NCBI RefSeq assembly: GCF_000518765.1
Contig: NZ_KI912492.1
Location: 144,095-208,094, forward strand
DNA: 64,000 bases
DNA from: Ruminococcus flavefaciens ATCC 19208
GTDB taxonomy: Bacteria; Bacillota; Clostridia; Oscillospirales; Ruminococcaceae
Direction of reading: 5' to 3'
The translations under genes and the position numbers were made by a program. Below, piece after piece: positions 25,447 to 34,393 of the stretch. Below the pieces are notes generated by a model. That model did no database searches. It was not told the origin of the DNA and saw nothing but the letters and a program-made list of their open reading frames with translations. How positions within the stretch are numbered: position 1 is the stretch's first letter; each line of letters begins with the position of its first letter.

Positions 25447-25765
25447 TTTTAGGTAATAAATAGGTAATACATAATTTTGTGAAAATTGACATTTTTAAGG
25501 CTTTACACACTGTAATAATTTGGAGTGTGAAAATATGACCCGAAGAGAAAAAGGTGAAAACAAGGAGAGTCAATTGCAGGAAATAGCGGCAGAGGGTAAA
25601 ATATATACATGGGCAACCTCGAAGAACTCACAAATAAAATGAACGTACAGAACAACAGGAAGGGAAGGCTTGAAACGTCCGTGTGATATCAATAAGAAAT
25701 TGAAAGAATCGGGACTTTGTAGGTCTGAGTGAAAAAGCAAACCTTATTAATCAGAAAAAGAGATA

Positions 25766-25794
25766 TTGACATAATATGTATAATGTGATATAAA
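25766..25794 (+). promoter_or_regulatory. Sigma-A promoter of the ABC-transporter module
   Basis: TTGACA, 17 bp, TATAAA, about 90 bp upstream of the DUF4418 gene. Confidence 0.75.
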
Positions 25795-25884
25795 TATTTT
25801 AAAATTCATCAACTTAAAAAGTGAAAAAATTAATATCCATTACAGTTTTTTCGCAGCAAATTACTTTATATGATTGGAGAAAAA

Positions 25885-26292
25885 ATGAATAAGAAAAATC
25901 TATTATTTGCAGCATTAATGTTAGTAAGCGGTCTTTTTCTGACGTTTGGTACATTTACTTTCTTTAAAGGGTGTCCTGCGTCCGATCATGTAATGATGTG
26001 CAGTGTCTCTGCAAAGATCGTTAGTGCATTAGGTATCATAACAATACTTAATTCCGCTATGCTTTTATTATCGAAAAAGAAAAGCTTTCAGACAGCTATT
26101 GCTCTTAATAATGCAATGATTTTTATTATGTCTGTACTTGTTCCCGCTTTTATTGTAGGTGGCTGTAAGATGAATTCGATGCGTTGTCATACAGTATCGT
26201 TCCCAATGATATATTTAGCTGCATCATTTGGAATTATTGTATCTGTTATTTTTTTATTAGTCAATAAGAATAAAGAGGAAGAAAGCAAGTGA
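25885..26292 (+). CDS. DUF4418 family membrane protein
   Basis: 135 aa with four membrane segments. The motif GGCKMNSMRCHTVSFP and an earlier FKGCPASDHVMMC are the Cys/His signature of DUF4418, a family of small membrane proteins that often sits beside MacB-like ABC permeases. Start ATG with GGAGAAAAA upstream; an in-frame ATG five codons earlier lies too close to any ribosome site. The stop overlaps the start of the permease gene. The gene is clearly AT-richer than the backbone to its left. Confidence 0.75.
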   Translation: MNKKNLLFAALMLVSGLFLTFGTFTFFKGCPASDHVMMCSVSAKIVSALGIITILNSAMLLLSKKKSFQTAIALNNAMIFIMSVLVPAFIVGGCKMNSMRCHTVSFPMIYLAASFGIIVSVIFLLVNKNKEEESK

Positions 26293-27455
26293 AAAAGCTA
26301 TATTTGCTTAAACTTCTTGTAAAGGACATTTTGCACAGCAATATTACATATGTTACAATTCTGACCATAATTGCATTTGTGAATTGTATTTCAATAATGG
26401 CTAATATTTGTTCTTATAGTTTTTCAAAAAGTATAAATAACGTTACTGATAAGCTTGGTGCCGATATTATTATTGTATCACAAGAGTATGATTCGGATCT
26501 TCAGGATATGTTGTTTATGGGGTATCCGAGCACATTGCTTTTTGAAGCTGATTTTTATGATGAACTGTTGAAAAAGGATTGCATAAAAAATGTGACGAAG
26601 CAATTGTTTTTATCATCTTTAAGCAGTTCATGCTGTGAATCGGAAGTTCAGTTTATTGTGTATGATGATACTTCTGATACTTTAGTGAATTCACTTATTG
26701 AAGAATATGTTCCTGAAAATGACAGAAGAGATATAATAATCGGTTAAAATATCCAGTATGAGATAGGTGATAAGGCTAAATTTTTTGATTGTATTTTCAG
26801 AGTAGCAGGAAAATTAGCACCTACCGGCATGGGGTATGATGATTGTATCTTTGTAAAAGAAAAAGTTGGTGAAAGCGTACTCAATTTTCTTAGAATAGAA
26901 AACAATAATACTAACTGTTCAATGATACTGATCAATGTAAAAGACGATGTAGCATTAGATTCAGCTTATAATGAGATATCTTCCATTGTAAAAGATAAAG
27001 ATGTTGCTGTTTACAAGACAAATGAGATATTTAGTGACATCTCTTCCAAAGTCAGCATCTTTTCGGGATTGGCTGTATTCTTTGTTATCATTCTTGAAAT
27101 AATATCATGCATTGCATTATTCGCTATTTTCACATTATCAGTTGAGACAAGAAAGAGCAGTATAGAGGCTTTGGATATTATTGGTGTATCTAATCGTAAC
27201 AAGGCAATACTTATAATTTCAGAAGGAGTTATTTTAACCCTTTTCTCAGCTTTGATAGGCGAAATAATTGGTGTTTTGCTGCTCGTTATATTCAGAAGCA
27301 CGATCGAAACGGCTTTGGGGCTTCCAATTATTGTGTCAGGCAGGATACTGATTACTGCGATAATAGGAATGGGCGTTTCTGTTGTAATATCTGTTGTTGC
27401 AAATGTTTATTCAGCATATCTGACATTTAAGATCAGCAATAAGGAAAAGAATTAA
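26289..27455 (+). pseudogene. MacB/FtsX-like ABC permease interrupted by an in-frame stop
   Basis: One continuous frame of 389 codons broken by TAA at 26745-26747. Before it is an N-terminal membrane helix and an extracellular domain (ending NDRRDIIIG); after it the same frame continues NIQYEIGDKAKFFDC, with three membrane helices typical of the FtsX/MacB C-terminal permease domain (VFFVIILEIISCIALFAIF and others). A single base change (for instance from CAA) explains the stop. Readthrough or sequencing error are other explanations. With the shortened ATPase next to it, decay is the most likely state. Confidence 0.75.
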
Positions 27456-27456
27456 T

Positions 27457-28110
27457 ATGATAAAATGTGAAAATGTTTCTATTGATTATAAAAACAGAGA
27501 ATGCATTCTTGAAAAAGTAAATATTTGTTTTGCACCATCTGAGGTATATGTTATAATCGGCAGTTCGGGAGCAGGAAAAAGTACGTTGATAAATTCCGTT
27601 TTAGGTTTTAAGAAACCTTCAACAGGAGTTATCAGCTATGACGATGTTGACATATATAGTATAGCCGATAATAAACGTGCTTCTTTGAAGAAAAAATTCG
27701 GTTATGTACCACAGAGTTACAGTTTGATCGACAGTCTTAGTGTCATGGAGAATGTTTGCATTGCTTCTTTATTTTCTGATCCTTTAAAAAAATTTGAGTC
27801 TGAACACGAAAAAACTGAAAGAATTTTAGAAACACTTAATATCAAGCACCTGATGAATGTTACGACAAAAAAGATCTCTGGCGGAGAAAAGAGACGTGTA
27901 GAGATTGCAAGGGCGTTTATAAAAGGTGAAGAAGTTATTGTTATGGATGAACCTACAAACAATCTTGATGATATGTCGGTTGAATATGTTAAAGGATTGA
28001 TAAATGAGTATATGCAAAAGCCTGAATTTTACAGAGCAATTGATACTAAAGGAAAAAATATTGAAACACCTGCTTATATTGCAAGCAGCCAATATGAATT
28101 CTGGAAATAA
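27457..28110 (+). CDS. ABC transporter ATP-binding protein, C-terminally truncated
   Basis: 217 aa nucleotide-binding domain with Walker A GSSGAGKST (about 36-44), Q-loop YVPQSY, signature KISGGEKRRVEIARA (about 140), Walker B VIVMDEP (about 163) and D-loop NNLDD. Immediately after the D-loop the normal segment holding the switch His is missing; instead the protein ends with about 30 unrelated residues (KPEFYRAIDTKGKNIE...). That suggests a deletion fused it to the tail of another gene. Without the H-loop ATP hydrolysis should fail. It would have paired with the broken permease upstream. Confidence 0.8.
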   Translation: MIKCENVSIDYKNRECILEKVNICFAPSEVYVIIGSSGAGKSTLINSVLGFKKPSTGVISYDDVDIYSIADNKRASLKKKFGYVPQSYSLIDSLSVMENVCIASLFSDPLKKFESEHEKTERILETLNIKHLMNVTTKKISGGEKRRVEIARAFIKGEEVIVMDEPTNNLDDMSVEYVKGLINEYMQKPEFYRAIDTKGKNIETPAYIASSQYEFWK

Positions 28111-28116
28111 AAAAAG

Positions 28117-28151
28117 AACGATCCTGTGGATTAACACAGGATCGTTTTTTA
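28117..28151. terminator. Bidirectional terminator
   Basis: AACGATCCTGTG and CACAGGATCGTT arms around GATTAA, with A-run before and T-run after; it serves the ATPase gene and the convergent GGDEF gene. Confidence 0.85.
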
Positions 28152-29216
28152 TAGCCCTTGTAAGGCTTTCATTCTTGCTTTATCTTCATACATCATAGCA
28201 TCTATCTCTTTTATAAGCTCGTCGAGATCCATGCCTTTCTTGTATTCTCCGCAACCCATTGCTATACTGTAGCCTCTGCTGTGGACGGCTTCTTTTATCT
28301 TCTGCATCATTATTTCGGTATCAGAACGTGAAGCTGACGGGAAAAGTATTTCAAACTCATCTCCGCCCATTCTGTAGAATCTGCATCTTGAAGGGATTAT
28401 CTCGAATGTACTTTCAGAGACTGCAAGAATAGCTTTATCGCCTTCGTCATGACCAAGATTATCGTTTATCTGTTTAAGACCGTTCAAGTCAATAGATATA
28501 ACGAACATCTGGTGCTTCTTCATAGTTAATATATCTCTGTAGAAGCAGTGTCTGTTAAGTGCGTTTGTCATAGCATCGCGGGTAAGGGTCTGTGTAGTGA
28601 AGAAAAGGTAATAGAACACACAGCTCAGAACAGCCATACCGCTTATAAGGTATCTGAAATGCAGGAAAGTGTTAAGAAGTGTCGCTGAAAAGATAGCTGC
28701 ACTCAGAACTGTCAGGAAAATACTTTCCAGCCTCAGACCAAGTCTGAACTTTATAAGCGAAGCTGAAAGCAGCACACAAAGGTACATAAAGCTGAAAATG
28801 AAAGGAACAGCCGCAAATGTTTTTAATGTCTGATTTCCCATTTCATCAAATTGGAAAACGCAGCCGTTGAAAATGCTTATTATACAGACAATACAGTTTA
28901 TAGTAGCCAGAATCTCCAGAGTACGTTTGACTCTTTTTCCGATAACTCCCGAAATAAATATAAATGGCATGATAACAGGACCGCTGATAGAATAGCTCAC
29001 GGCAGCATTTATTTTCAAAAGCGTCAGATTTTCGCCTGTTCCCTGATAAGTGTATGCAATAATGTTGCATATAAGCATCACCAGCGAAATGGCGGTACCG
29101 ATCATAAAGTAATTTTTTATTTTAGTGCTTACAGTTGAATTAAATATTAAGAACAGAAAGAGAGAAAGATTTGCAACAATGATAAGATAACTCATCTGTA
29201 CAACATCTCTGATCAT
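28149..29216 (-). CDS. Membrane diguanylate cyclase (GGDEF)
   Basis: 355 aa. Six or so membrane helices (residues 1-190) precede a GGDEF domain (about 195-350) with DAMTNALNRHCFY, SIDLNGLKQIND and the intact active-site loop MGGDEF at about 281-286. It should make c-di-GMP. The inhibitory RxxD site normally just before the loop is not present (the region reads PSRCRFYRMGGDEF), so product inhibition may be lacking. No EAL domain. The sensory part is of unknown ligand. A good promoter lies 38 bp upstream. Confidence 0.88.
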   Translation of the reverse strand: MIRDVVQMSYLIIVANLSLFLFLIFNSTVSTKIKNYFMIGTAISLVMLICNIIAYTYQGTGENLTLLKINAAVSYSISGPVIMPFIFISGVIGKRVKRTLEILATINCIVCIISIFNGCVFQFDEMGNQTLKTFAAVPFIFSFMYLCVLLSASLIKFRLGLRLESIFLTVLSAAIFSATLLNTFLHFRYLISGMAVLSCVFYYLFFTTQTLTRDAMTNALNRHCFYRDILTMKKHQMFVISIDLNGLKQINDNLGHDEGDKAILAVSESTFEIIPSRCRFYRMGGDEFEILFPSASRSDTEIMMQKIKEAVHSRGYSIAMGCGEYKKGMDLDELIKEIDAMMYEDKARMKALQGL

Positions 29217-29253
29217 ATGTCATTCCCCCCCATGTTAAATAGATGTTATAATT

Positions 29254-29282
29254 ATTATAACATATTTTTTAAATAAAATCAA
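29254..29282 (-). promoter_or_regulatory. Sigma-A promoter of the GGDEF gene
   Basis: Minus strand TTGATT, 17 bp, TATAAT. Confidence 0.8.
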
Positions 29283-29350
29283 GAGCTTTCACAAAAATCT
29301 GCGTTTAATATCAAAAAAAATGTGCAAATCAGATAAAGAGACTGAGAGAG

Positions 29351-30001
29351 TTATATTTCTTTTTCTACAATAGAAACAGCCCATTCTGTATCAATGAGGA
29401 ACTCGTCATTTACAGCAAGAGGTATCTTGAAGGACTCAGCTACCATGTCGTAGGATTTCTTATCGACACTTGTTCTGCCCCATTCGTTATTATCGAATTT
29501 TACAGCAAAACTGTGTGAGCCGTCCTCTTCCTTGTTGAAGTATATTTCCATAACGTTAAGATCCGGGAATGACTTCTGAAGTTCAGCTATGGCAAACACC
29601 TTCATTATCTCAAGGATACGGTCATCAAGGCCTTCATCGAGTATGATAAGCTTTTCACGGAGCTGATTTATATCAGAAACAACGCGCTTGGTATAGCTTT
29701 CGTTGAAATCGTAGCCGCTTTCATTGTCCTCGTTGATATGCTTCATAAATTCAACGGCTGATGAAGGATTACCCGGAACATAGCAAAGCAGGTATTTCTC
29801 GCTTACCTGATGATAGAGAGTAGGGTAGAAGATAAGAGACTTGTTATCGCAATGCGGACAGTGCCATGCGAATACTTCACCGCTTCTTATCATAGCTTTT
29901 ATCTGAGGATCGGTCTTTGTGTCCATAGTTTCCCATACAAGCATTTCCGATTCGTGATTGCACTTAGGGCATTTTATCTTTTCCATATGACTTTTCGACA
30001 T
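29351..30001 (-). CDS. CpXC domain protein
   Basis: 216 aa. The N-terminal zinc-ribbon-like part has IKCPKCNHESE and, after about 35 residues, WHCPHCDNKSLIFYP, the two CPxC pairs that name the CpXC family. The C-terminal half is an alpha/beta region of unknown role (DDRILEIMKVFAIAELQKSF). Cytoplasmic, function unknown. The start giving MSKSHM is favoured by AGAGGTATATCT; the ATG six codons upstream overlaps that site. Confidence 0.75.
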   Translation of the reverse strand: MSKSHMEKIKCPKCNHESEMLVWETMDTKTDPQIKAMIRSGEVFAWHCPHCDNKSLIFYPTLYHQVSEKYLLCYVPGNPSSAVEFMKHINEDNESGYDFNESYTKRVVSDINQLREKLIILDEGLDDRILEIMKVFAIAELQKSFPDLNVMEIYFNKEEDGSHSFAVKFDNNEWGRTSVDKKSYDMVAESFKIPLAVNDEFLIDTEWAVSIVEKEI

Positions 30002-30132
30002 AGATATACCTCTTTTCATTTATTATTAAAACATAATTGTCGTTCAAGACAGCTATTTTATGAAAGAATTTACGCTCCGCGAACTCAGTTCGCGTTAATA
30101 ACCGCCTGAAAGCGTTTATTAAGTACACATTA

Positions 30133-30161
30133 ATTATAACATATTATAGTTGTTATTTCAA
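30133..30161 (-). promoter_or_regulatory. Sigma-A promoter of the CpXC gene
   Basis: Minus strand TTGAAA, 17 bp, TATAAT. The leader between it and the gene contains a palindrome CGCGAACTCAGTTCGCG at about 30078-30094. Confidence 0.75.
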
Positions 30162-30217
30162 GTGGTGATGGACTTATACAGAATTGATCTTTAGGTCTGT
30201 TTCTTAGACATTTGGGT

Positions 30218-31456
30218 TCAGCTGACCTTTACTTTTGCTTTTTTAGCCTTTTCAAAGTCCATTTCTATGATATTGTCATCTGTAGGCGAAGTGATCTCAT
30301 CATGAAGAGTATAGAAAACGAATGCGGCATTAATTATTTCGATAAGAGCAAGCAGCCTCAGGTCTATTGGATTATGTTCGTAGAGATATTTTAAAAGACA
30401 CTGCACTGAACAAAACTGAGTAGTTGCGATCAGCCATGCTCTTTTCCTGTAATAAAAAGCGAAAATCACGAACATTATCTCAGTGAAATACATATATCTC
30501 TCATGCATATGAGGAAGAACAAAAGGAACGATAAATGAAGCAAGTGTGGCTATACCTATCACTGTTTTTGGGGTTATTTTCATATTCTTTCTGGTGATAT
30601 AGTAGTACATGAAGATCAATACACATATACCTGCAAAATAAATACCGGCAGCACCGAGATTTTTATCATCAATATCCTCCAGCAAAGACCATATATTCGC
30701 AAGAGAAAGGGTCAGCTGAGGATACTGCTCGGACTGTTTGAAATAAACAGTAAGCAGCCGCATGAAATCTCCTCCTGCTATTGCAGCAGGGATTATGGAT
30801 ATTATATACATTATGGGTATCCATAGCAGTGTGCGCCAGCGGATTTTCCTGAGTATTACGAGTATGCCTATGAGAGGCGTCAGGAATATTGCCTGTATCT
30901 TGAAAGAGAAGGATATTCCAAGCATTATCATTGAAAGGCGGTCTTTTCCTTTTAACATATAATACAGGCTCATCACAAGAAATGTGGTGTATATAACATC
31001 ACATTGCGCCCATGCAGCTGAGTTCAGCACTACTGTAGGCAGACAGAAGGTCACACCGAAAGCTATTACAGGCATATTAGAATCAGCCGGATCTTTTAAC
31101 TGGACGATCTTCATGACGAATAATGACATTATGAAGTCGAATATTACAGAAATCAGTTTTATTCCTATATGTATCTCAAGATTGGTATAAGTAAGAGCCG
31201 CCAAGAAGTAATAATACATAGGCGTATAGTCGCCGATATCATCACTGACAGCTGCAAATCCGTTATTCTCTTCAATATAATAATACCATGGGGTCAGGAA
31301 AAGGTTAATGTCGTCCGTCAATTTGGGGAAAAGCTTGAATCTGAGTTCCGTGCCGAAAATGCATACAGCTATTATGAATAATACCCTGAGTACGGCGTCC
31401 TGATTTTTATTCAGCCATTCCTTAATTATTTTATAAGTATTGGATACGTTTTTCAT
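30218..31456 (-). CDS. Polytopic GT-C-type glycosyltransferase-like membrane protein
   Basis: 412 aa with about ten membrane helices. After the first helix comes an extracellular loop with acidic residues (FPKLTDDINLFLTPWYYYI, then DIGDYTPMYYYFLAAL), which fits GT-C lipid-sugar-dependent transferases; LNSAAWAQCDVIYTTFLVMSLYYMLKGKDR is typical of GT39/GT87-like relatives. It probably transfers a sugar from a polyprenyl carrier outside the membrane. It shares its strand with an acyltransferase upstream, which suggests surface glycan decoration. AGGAGG-like ribosome site (TTGGAGGCAAACACAA). Confidence 0.7.
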   Translation of the reverse strand: MKNVSNTYKIIKEWLNKNQDAVLRVLFIIAVCIFGTELRFKLFPKLTDDINLFLTPWYYYIEENNGFAAVSDDIGDYTPMYYYFLAALTYTNLEIHIGIKLISVIFDFIMSLFVMKIVQLKDPADSNMPVIAFGVTFCLPTVVLNSAAWAQCDVIYTTFLVMSLYYMLKGKDRLSMIMLGISFSFKIQAIFLTPLIGILVILRKIRWRTLLWIPIMYIISIIPAAIAGGDFMRLLTVYFKQSEQYPQLTLSLANIWSLLEDIDDKNLGAAGIYFAGICVLIFMYYYITRKNMKITPKTVIGIATLASFIVPFVLPHMHERYMYFTEIMFVIFAFYYRKRAWLIATTQFCSVQCLLKYLYEHNPIDLRLLALIEIINAAFVFYTLHDEITSPTDDNIIEMDFEKAKKAKVKVS

Positions 31457-31477
31457 TTGTGTTTGCCTCCAATAAAA

Positions 31478-31512
31478 AAGGCGTAAAGAAAACTGATATC
31501 ATTACGCCTAAA
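31478..31512 (-). terminator. Terminator after the acyltransferase gene
   Basis: Minus strand AGGCGTAA and TTACGCCT arms followed by TTTTTATTGG, located between the acyltransferase and the glycosyltransferase-like gene. Confidence 0.7.
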
Positions 31513-31584
31513 TAACATATAATAATTTTAACCTAAATCATAATTTTTGTCAATAGCATTACAAGCATAATAAGACAGACGAGC

Positions 31585-32724
31585 TTACGCTTTTTTGACA
31601 TCAGCGCTGTTTTTGCTTATCAGCTTTGTAAAGGGCTTTTTGATGAAGCTGTTATACAGTTTCAAAAGTCCTACAGGTCCAAGCACTCCGACTAAGAAGT
31701 ATACATAGCGGAACTGAGGAACATATTCCCAGCGGTACCAGTTTGATTCCTGAAAAGCCTCCACATCGAAATAGCGTACTTCTGTGAATTTGTTTATGGT
31801 AAAAAGGACGCAGTTAAGGAGATTGAAGAAAATGATGTGAAAACTCATTATATAGAATGTGTTTTCAGAAATGGAATTTACTATTTTGCTGTTGTAGAAG
31901 GGCTTGCCAATGAGGTCAACTACTTCGAGCCAGAAGAGGATACCGACAATTGATGAAATAAGCGGAGTTACAGCATATGGGCTTGTAAACTGATCCAGTG
32001 TTCCGAGACTGTCAAAAGCGAGATCATATTCATTTGGCAGTATCATTATTCTTATCATGTTTACCATCAGTAATCCGGCCAGCAGTAAAAGGTGATTGAC
32101 TTTCTTGAGCTTTTCTTCCAGTACATCACGGTAAATGATACCCATTTCGATGAAAACAAGGAAGAATAATACCTTCAGCGGCAGGAGAAGCGCTTCGGGA
32201 AGCTCATGTCCTTTTGCATACCATACAGTGAATATATGGCAGGCTGTGAATAGTACAAGGAAAATTTTGCTGTTCCAGATCTTGTAAAGGAATTTTTTCA
32301 GTATTGCGTAAACTACCTGTACAGCGAACAGCATTGGTGCGAACCACATCGGCAGAGCAATTGTGGTAATTTCACCGCTGGTAAAGGTATTAAGAAAGGC
32401 TTTGGCTCTGTATTCAAACAAAAATGGCTCGACCGAACCTGATTTATAGCAAAGTATCAGCCACTCTATGACGATCGCAAGAGCTGAAACTACCCAGAAC
32501 GGGATAAGCAGAGTCTTGAATTTCTTTAATGTGTATTTCCAGAGATTTGTTTCGTTGTTAACTCTGTTGAAATATCCTGATGTAAATACGAACATGGGCA
32601 TGAAAAACGAGTTGAACGGAAAAAAGTTGGCGAATATATCAAAGGTGCCCCATGTGTGTGAATCCACGACCATAAGTATGCCAATGGCAGACAGGACCAT
32701 GAATTTTTTGTTTTCTTTTGCCAA
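31585..32724 (-). CDS. Acyltransferase family 3 membrane protein
   Basis: 379 aa with about ten membrane helices. The first helix carries MVVDSHTWGTF, in which the catalytic-type His of the acyltransferase 3 family follows Asp-Ser, and MFVFTSGYF matches the conserved FFxxSGY block. Such proteins O-acetylate cell-surface polysaccharides. The start is TTG with AGGAGTGATCTTT upstream. It may act with the GT-C-like protein encoded downstream on the same strand. Confidence 0.8.
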   Translation of the reverse strand: MAKENKKFMVLSAIGILMVVDSHTWGTFDIFANFFPFNSFFMPMFVFTSGYFNRVNNETNLWKYTLKKFKTLLIPFWVVSALAIVIEWLILCYKSGSVEPFLFEYRAKAFLNTFTSGEITTIALPMWFAPMLFAVQVVYAILKKFLYKIWNSKIFLVLFTACHIFTVWYAKGHELPEALLLPLKVLFFLVFIEMGIIYRDVLEEKLKKVNHLLLLAGLLMVNMIRIMILPNEYDLAFDSLGTLDQFTSPYAVTPLISSIVGILFWLEVVDLIGKPFYNSKIVNSISENTFYIMSFHIIFFNLLNCVLFTINKFTEVRYFDVEAFQESNWYRWEYVPQFRYVYFLVGVLGPVGLLKLYNSFIKKPFTKLISKNSADVKKA

Positions 32725-32796
32725 AAAAGATCACTCCTAAATAATAACAGATTTGCTTTAAAAGCTATTTATATAGAGCCACAGGTTTTACGTCCG

Positions 32797-32820
32797 TGAC
32801 ATCAATACCACGCACTCAAC
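32797..32820. repeat. Direct repeat, left copy (24 nt)
   Basis: TGACATCAATAC-C-ACGCACTCAAC. The same 24 nt with one change recurs at 33967-33990, and the pair brackets one gene. Confidence 0.8.
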
Positions 32821-32870
32821 CCGCTTAAACAGTTTGCAGCTTAGATATGTAAAGAGTTTATTATGACAGG

Positions 32871-33920
32871 TCATTTTTTTCTCGATTTTTTGATCTGAAG
32901 CAATGCTTTGGCAATTTTCCAGTTAATGGTTGAATAAAAGGAGTCTATATCACAGTAGTTTTCTAATCTTTCAATATATTCACTCAGCCAATTGTAATAT
33001 TTCCAGTCGAAAGGTTTAAATGCTGCTGAATATTTATATTTTACACTAAGCTTTATTCCGAATGCTAAACAATTCAAATCAAATGGATCATCTGATTTTA
33101 CATAATATTTTAATAAATCATGATCAATAAATCTGTTTAAACCTTTAAAAATAATTTGAATTGTCATTTTAAATAGCTTTGTGTCAACAATGATAGCGTC
33201 TTTATCTTTATAAATTTTAGATCCCTTGGGAAGCGTTAGATCAAAACGCCTGTAAATTGCGCCATTTTGTGCATATTGTAAACAAACGCTGGAAGTGTCA
33301 GAAATAGTGGCTTTATTGGAATTATTAATAAAAACACTTCTGTTTTCCATATCTTCGGAAAATAGCTTCAAGAAACGATTATTCAATAATATTTCGGGGA
33401 TATTTTTTTGATTAAGAGTGATCGTTTTTTCATTTTCGTCCAGTAAGTTGAAATAACTTGAAATAAATGTTGAGAATGATTCTAATAAACAGTATTCTAT
33501 CAGTTCATTTACGATCGTACAGGGCTTGTTTTTTATGTCAATGAAATTGAACTTTGTATTTTTCCACTGATTCTTTATAGCAGCATTCTCGGCGAATGAA
33601 GCTTCTAAATATTCTTTCATATCCTCGCTTATTTTATATTCGGGTATGGATACTAAGTCTTTATTTTTATCATGAATGAATGTGCATTTAAAATCTATGG
33701 TTGTCGATAATCTTTTAATACTATGTAATAGCAATATCACTAATAAAACTGCTATTGATATTATTCCGAAGATAAGGCGGCTTTTGGCTTTTAAACCAAA
33801 GGCTTCAGTGACAGAATCAGAAATATAGTTAACGAGAATACCCAAAATTATGGAGTAAATAATGATATTTACCATATTTAAACGTTCATCAATGATTTTA
33901 ACTTTTTTGTGCTGTTTCAT
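32871..33920 (-). CDS. Unknown two-helix membrane protein in the defence island
   Basis: 349 aa. Two membrane segments near residues 16-33 and 48-66, then a long cytoplasmic region rich in Lys, Asn and Ile with no domain I recognise (landmarks FKCTFIHDKNKDLVSIPEYK, then TLPKGSKIYKDKDAIIVD). Codons are strongly AT-rich compared with the backbone. CGGAGGGAAAAAA precedes the ATG. It lies alone between two copies of a 24-nt direct repeat, which suggests insertion as a unit. A membrane-effector role in defence is possible from context but not supported by sequence. Confidence 0.65.
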   Translation of the reverse strand: MKQHKKVKIIDERLNMVNIIIYSIILGILVNYISDSVTEAFGLKAKSRLIFGIISIAVLLVILLLHSIKRLSTTIDFKCTFIHDKNKDLVSIPEYKISEDMKEYLEASFAENAAIKNQWKNTKFNFIDIKNKPCTIVNELIEYCLLESFSTFISSYFNLLDENEKTITLNQKNIPEILLNNRFLKLFSEDMENRSVFINNSNKATISDTSSVCLQYAQNGAIYRRFDLTLPKGSKIYKDKDAIIVDTKLFKMTIQIIFKGLNRFIDHDLLKYYVKSDDPFDLNCLAFGIKLSVKYKYSAAFKPFDWKYYNWLSEYIERLENYCDIDSFYSTINWKIAKALLQIKKSRKK

Positions 33921-33966
33921 TTTTTTCCCTCCGAGGTGTAATATTATATGTAGGAACTTTTTTTAC

Positions 33967-33990
33967 TGACATCAATACTACGCACTCAAC
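33967..33990. repeat. Direct repeat, right copy (24 nt)
   Basis: TGACATCAATAC-T-ACGCACTCAAC, 23 of 24 positions identical to 32797-32820 and in the same orientation. Confidence 0.8.
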
Positions 33991-34113
33991 GTGCCGCGAC
34001 TTACTCGATTTGATGTTTTCCTGCAAAATACTGTGCTTTCGAGTAGCGGGGGATATGTTCAATGCTCTTATCACTACGGGGAAACATAGCTGAAATAGTG
34101 CCAAGGTCGGCGT

Positions 34114-34341
34114 TCAAACGCCCAGATGCTTTTCAAATACTGCCATGATTTCTTCGACGCGCTTATCGCCGATGCCCTTGATTTGACGGAGGTCTTTTTC
34201 AACTTCCCGGAGGTCAATGGACTTGCCGTCTTTCTCCAGCAGTCCGTCGGCGTAGCGCATTAGGAAGGCTTGAAGCTCCTCACGGCTCATTTTCTTGATT
34301 GCACGATATGTATCGCGATCTATAATTTTCTGTTCTGCCAT
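34114..34341 (-). CDS. Small helix-hairpin-helix protein
   Basis: 75 aa. The C-terminal QIKGIGDKRVEEIMAVFEKHL is a helix-hairpin-helix DNA-binding motif; the N-terminal half is helical and charged. Proteins of this size often act as DNA-binding adaptors. The ATG giving MAEQKI has AGGAG 11 nt upstream; a TTG three codons earlier is an alternative. It lies 53 bp downstream of the GmrSD-like nuclease gene on the same strand and may be co-transcribed with it. Confidence 0.65.
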   Translation of the reverse strand: MAEQKIIDRDTYRAIKKMSREELQAFLMRYADGLLEKDGKSIDLREVEKDLRQIKGIGDKRVEEIMAVFEKHLGV

Positions 34342-34393
34342 TAAGAACAATACTCCTATTAATAATAATTGAAAACGAATAAAAACGTTATCC

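Noticed and set aside
25362..25765. Integrase remnant or attachment site downstream of tRNA-Arg
   Set aside because: The neighbourhood suggests an integrated element, but I found no second copy of the tRNA 3' end in the window and no recognisable integrase residues.
33898..34104. 68-codon frame upstream of the unknown membrane protein
   Set aside because: Covers one of the 24-nt direct repeats and the ribosome site of the next gene; no start signal or protein-like features.
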